Origin: Hadesarchaea archaeon | Lineage (GTDB): Archaea > Hadarchaeota > Hadarchaeia > Hadarchaeales > Hadarchaeaceae | Assembly (NCBI GenBank): GCA_003661465.1 | Contig: QMWE01000045.1 | Coordinates: forward strand, 1 to 7,473 | Length of the DNA: 7,473 nt | Reading direction: 5' to 3' | Shown here: positions 5,299-7,473 of the stretch, one piece after another | Layout: each line of letters starts with the position of its first letter | Numbering within the stretch: position 1 is the stretch's first letter | Notes under the pieces: model-generated | What the model was told of the DNA's origin: nothing | Database searches by the model: none | What the model saw: only the letters and a program-made list of their open reading frames with translations | Made by a program: the position numbers and the translations under genes

Positions 5299-6678
5299 AT
5301 GGTTCATCAGTATATTCCAAACGTATCCAAAATCCGAAAGCAAATGATGGACGAGGTTGGAATAAAAGATATTGAAGAACTTTTCGCGGATGTTCCTCAA
5401 GAGATAAAATTAGATCGAGAACTCCGTCTACCACCACCCATGTCGGAGCCTGAGGTCAGGCGACATCTTTCGTCCATCTTATCGAAGAATAAACCGTTTA
5501 CACGTATGCCAACGTTTTTGGGTGGGGGTGTATGGCCTCATCACGTACCTTCTCATGTTCGTTCAGTGATTCATCGTTCAGAGTTTTTGACCTCTTACAC
5601 ACCTTATCAAGCGGAAGTAAGCCAAGGAGTACTTCAGGCGCTGTTCGAGTTTCAGAGCATGATCTGCGAGCTCGTGGGTCTTGATGTTGCAAATGCTTCG
5701 ATGTATGATTGGGCAACAGCGCTTGGAGAGGCCGCTCTCATGTGTGCTCGTGTTACGGGCAGACGGAAGTTCATCGTTCCGGAGATAATTTCACGGGATC
5801 GTCTTTCCGTACTGCAGAATTATACGTCGGGCGCACACCTGCGGATAGTCAAAATTGAGCCCGAAAAAGATACGGGACAGCTTAACCTGAAAAAACTTCG
5901 CCGAGAAGTCGATGAAGACACTGCTGGAGTTTATATAGAAAATCCAAGTTACTTGGGATTTTTGGAGACCCGTGTTGATGAAATAGCAGAGATAGCACAT
6001 AAGGTCGGAGCTAGGTTCGTCGTCGGAGTAAATCCGATTTCGCTGGGAATAATCAAAGCGCCTGGGGACTACGGAGCCGATATCGTCGTTGGGGAGGGAC
6101 AACCACTGGGCAATCCAGTAAACTTCGGTGGGCCTGCTTTGGGGATATTTGCATGTCGCGATGATGAAAAGCTGATACGGCAGCTTCCAGGGAGGCTTGT
6201 TGGAATGACCACGACGAGAAACGGAGAAACTTGGGGGTATACAATGGTTCTACAGACGCGGGAACAGCACATTCGTCGTGAGCGAGCTACATCTAATATT
6301 TGCTCAAACGAGGCGCTCTGCGCAGTAGCTGCAGCGATCTATCTAGCTTCGCTCGGACCCACGGGATTTAGAGATCTAGCGGAAACATGTGCAGCTAACG
6401 CCAAGTATGCAATGGATGGACTGAATCGGATCGATGGATTGGAAGCACCTGTGTTCGACTCGCCTCACTTTAATGAATTCACCCTGAGATGTGAGAGACC
6501 TGGGCTTTCGATAGAAAAGTTCAACAGAGAACTCCTAAAACACGGGATTCATGGAGGAAAAACGTTAAAAAAAGAGTTTCCCGAGCTAGGAGAGACATCT
6601 CTTTTGTGCGTGACCGAGATTCACACAAAGGAAGATATCGATCTTTTGCTGGAGGCAGCATCCCGAATCGTGAAGTGA
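5299..6678 (+). CDS. gcvPA: Glycine dehydrogenase (decarboxylating) subunit 1 (P protein, alpha)
   Basis: 459 residues, the normal length for the N-terminal half of a split P protein. With GcvPB it decarboxylates glycine and passes the aminomethyl group to lipoyl-GcvH. Signatures: MPTFLGGGVWPHHVP (70-84), YTPYQAEVSQGVLQALFEFQ (100-119), NASMYDWATALGEAA (132-146), GEGQPLGNPVNFGGPALG (265-282) and LQTREQHIRRERATSNICSN (318-337). The fold is that of a PLP enzyme, but the cofactor lysine is carried by the beta subunit. NASMYDWATAL has W138 where many homologues have G. The start ATG lies 10 nt after gcvH with only a weak ribosome-binding site, and the stop overlaps the gcvPB start by one base (TGATG), so translational coupling within a gcvH-PA-PB operon is likely. 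Confidence 0.96.
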   Translation: MVHQYIPNVSKIRKQMMDEVGIKDIEELFADVPQEIKLDRELRLPPPMSEPEVRRHLSSILSKNKPFTRMPTFLGGGVWPHHVPSHVRSVIHRSEFLTSYTPYQAEVSQGVLQALFEFQSMICELVGLDVANASMYDWATALGEAALMCARVTGRRKFIVPEIISRDRLSVLQNYTSGAHLRIVKIEPEKDTGQLNLKKLRREVDEDTAGVYIENPSYLGFLETRVDEIAEIAHKVGARFVVGVNPISLGIIKAPGDYGADIVVGEGQPLGNPVNFGGPALGIFACRDDEKLIRQLPGRLVGMTTTRNGETWGYTMVLQTREQHIRRERATSNICSNEALCAVAAAIYLASLGPTGFRDLAETCAANAKYAMDGLNRIDGLEAPVFDSPHFNEFTLRCERPGLSIEKFNRELLKHGIHGGKTLKKEFPELGETSLLCVTEIHTKEDIDLLLEAASRIVK

Positions 6679-7473
6679 TGAATATGAGTTATCACCAGGC
6701 TAGGTGGGCTCGCGGTGACCGTTTGGAACCTCTGGTGTTCGAGCTTTCCAGCAAAGATCGCAAAGGAATTCGTTTACCACAGAAGCTTCCTGCGAGGCCG
6801 GAGATTCCCGATGAACTTATCCGCGATTCGTTGGAGTTGCCGGAGTTGTCCGAGCCGGAGGTGGTAAGACATTATACTAGGTTATCTCAGATGAACTACG
6901 GCGTCGATCTCGTTTTTTACCCGATAGGGTCGTGCACCATGAAGTACAACCCAAAGATATGTGATGAACTCGCGGCTTCGGAGGAGGCAGCCTTTATCCA
7001 TCCAGATCAAGATGAGGACACAGTTCAAGGTGCACTTGAACTAATGTACCGTTTGGAGCATTTCTTATCTGAAATAGGTGGAGTTTCTCGCGTATGTCTT
7101 CATCCATCTGCCGGGGCACATGGTGAGCTGCTCGGCATGTTGTTGACACGCGCGTATCACAGTTCTAGGGGGGAGGACCGCTCGGATGTTATAATTCCGG
7201 ACTCGGCCCACGGCACTAACTTCGCGAGCGGTGCCATGGCTGGTTTTCATGTTGTCATAATTCCCTCCAATAACCGTGGGAGGGTGGACTTAGAAGCACT
7301 AAAAGCAGCAGTTTCCGACCGGACTGCCGCTTTGATGCTCACGAACCCCAACACGCTGGGTCTGTTTGAGGACGAAATACTGGAGATCGCGGAGGTCGTC
7401 CATGAGGCCGGAGGACTTCTCTACTATGATGGCGCGAACATGAACGGCGTACTGGGAAAGGTCAGACCGGGCG
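6678..7473 (+). CDS. gcvPB: Glycine dehydrogenase (decarboxylating) subunit 2 (P protein, beta), truncated by window end
   Basis: The first 265 residues of a protein normally about 480-510 long; the frame is open at the right edge. Motifs: LPELSEPEVVRHYTRLSQ (54-71), YPIGSCTMKYNPKI (81-94), HPSAGAHGELLGML (142-155), IPDSAHGTN (173-181), LMLTNPNTLGLFE (219-231) and GGLLYYDGANMNGVLG (245-260), all characteristic of the PLP-carrying half of the P protein. The PLP-binding lysine (in the HKT motif) lies beyond base 7473. Residues 181-185 read NFASG where most homologues have NPAS followed by A or H. The ATG at 6678 overlaps the gcvPA stop by one base; ATG 6684 is an equally plausible start two codons later. 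Confidence 0.96.
   Translation, partial: MNMSYHQARWARGDRLEPLVFELSSKDRKGIRLPQKLPARPEIPDELIRDSLELPELSEPEVVRHYTRLSQMNYGVDLVFYPIGSCTMKYNPKICDELAASEEAAFIHPDQDEDTVQGALELMYRLEHFLSEIGGVSRVCLHPSAGAHGELLGMLLTRAYHSSRGEDRSDVIIPDSAHGTNFASGAMAGFHVVIIPSNNRGRVDLEALKAAVSDRTAALMLTNPNTLGLFEDEILEIAEVVHEAGGLLYYDGANMNGVLGKVRPG

Noticed and set aside
1..7473. tRNA, rRNA, CRISPR arrays, intact transposases or attachment sites
   Set aside because: None seen on reading both strands; spacing is nearly filled by coding genes and no regular repeats occur.

Overview
The window looks like a chromosomal segment of an archaeon. The supporting signs are a split glycine decarboxylase (separate alpha and beta genes), a paired radical-SAM lipoyl synthase of the LipS1/LipS2 kind instead of bacterial LipA, a lipoate ligase of the short archaeal form, a secreted protein with an archaeal pilin-like N-terminus, TATA-like boxes a short distance upstream of starts, and a non-ATG start. 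The gene content would suit a Thermoproteota/Bathyarchaeia-like lineage, but that placement is a guess; no rRNA, tRNA or marker gene is present.

Layout from left to right: the last 31 codons of an unidentified gene overlap by 4 nt the start of lplA (+, 95-853). A large secreted Ig-domain protein with a zinc-protease-like site (-, 861-2681) converges on lplA. An 87-bp divergent promoter region follows. Then come two abutting radical SAM genes (+, 2769-3677 and 3678-4643). A 222-bp intergenic stretch (4644-4865) contains a remnant of an IS200/IS605-type tnpB gene on the minus strand and a probable gcvH promoter. The tightly packed gcvH - gcvPA - gcvPB run (+, 4866 to the right edge) completes the window; gcvPB is cut at base 7473.

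Functionally, all plus-strand genes that can be identified belong to one theme: making and using protein-bound lipoate for the glycine cleavage system. LplA attaches an octanoyl or lipoyl group to the GcvH lysine, the two radical SAM enzymes would insert the two sulfurs into the octanoyl chain, and lipoyl-GcvH then accepts the aminomethyl group produced by the GcvPA/GcvPB decarboxylase. gcvT (aminomethyltransferase) and dihydrolipoamide dehydrogenase are not in the window. The minus-strand secreted protein appears unrelated and interrupts the cluster.

The most noteworthy points are the physical linkage of a LipS1/LipS2-type pathway to its substrate and ligase, the possible split ligase accessory subunit at the left edge, the internally deleted tnpB relic between the radical SAM and gcv genes, and the unusual cell-surface protease-like protein.
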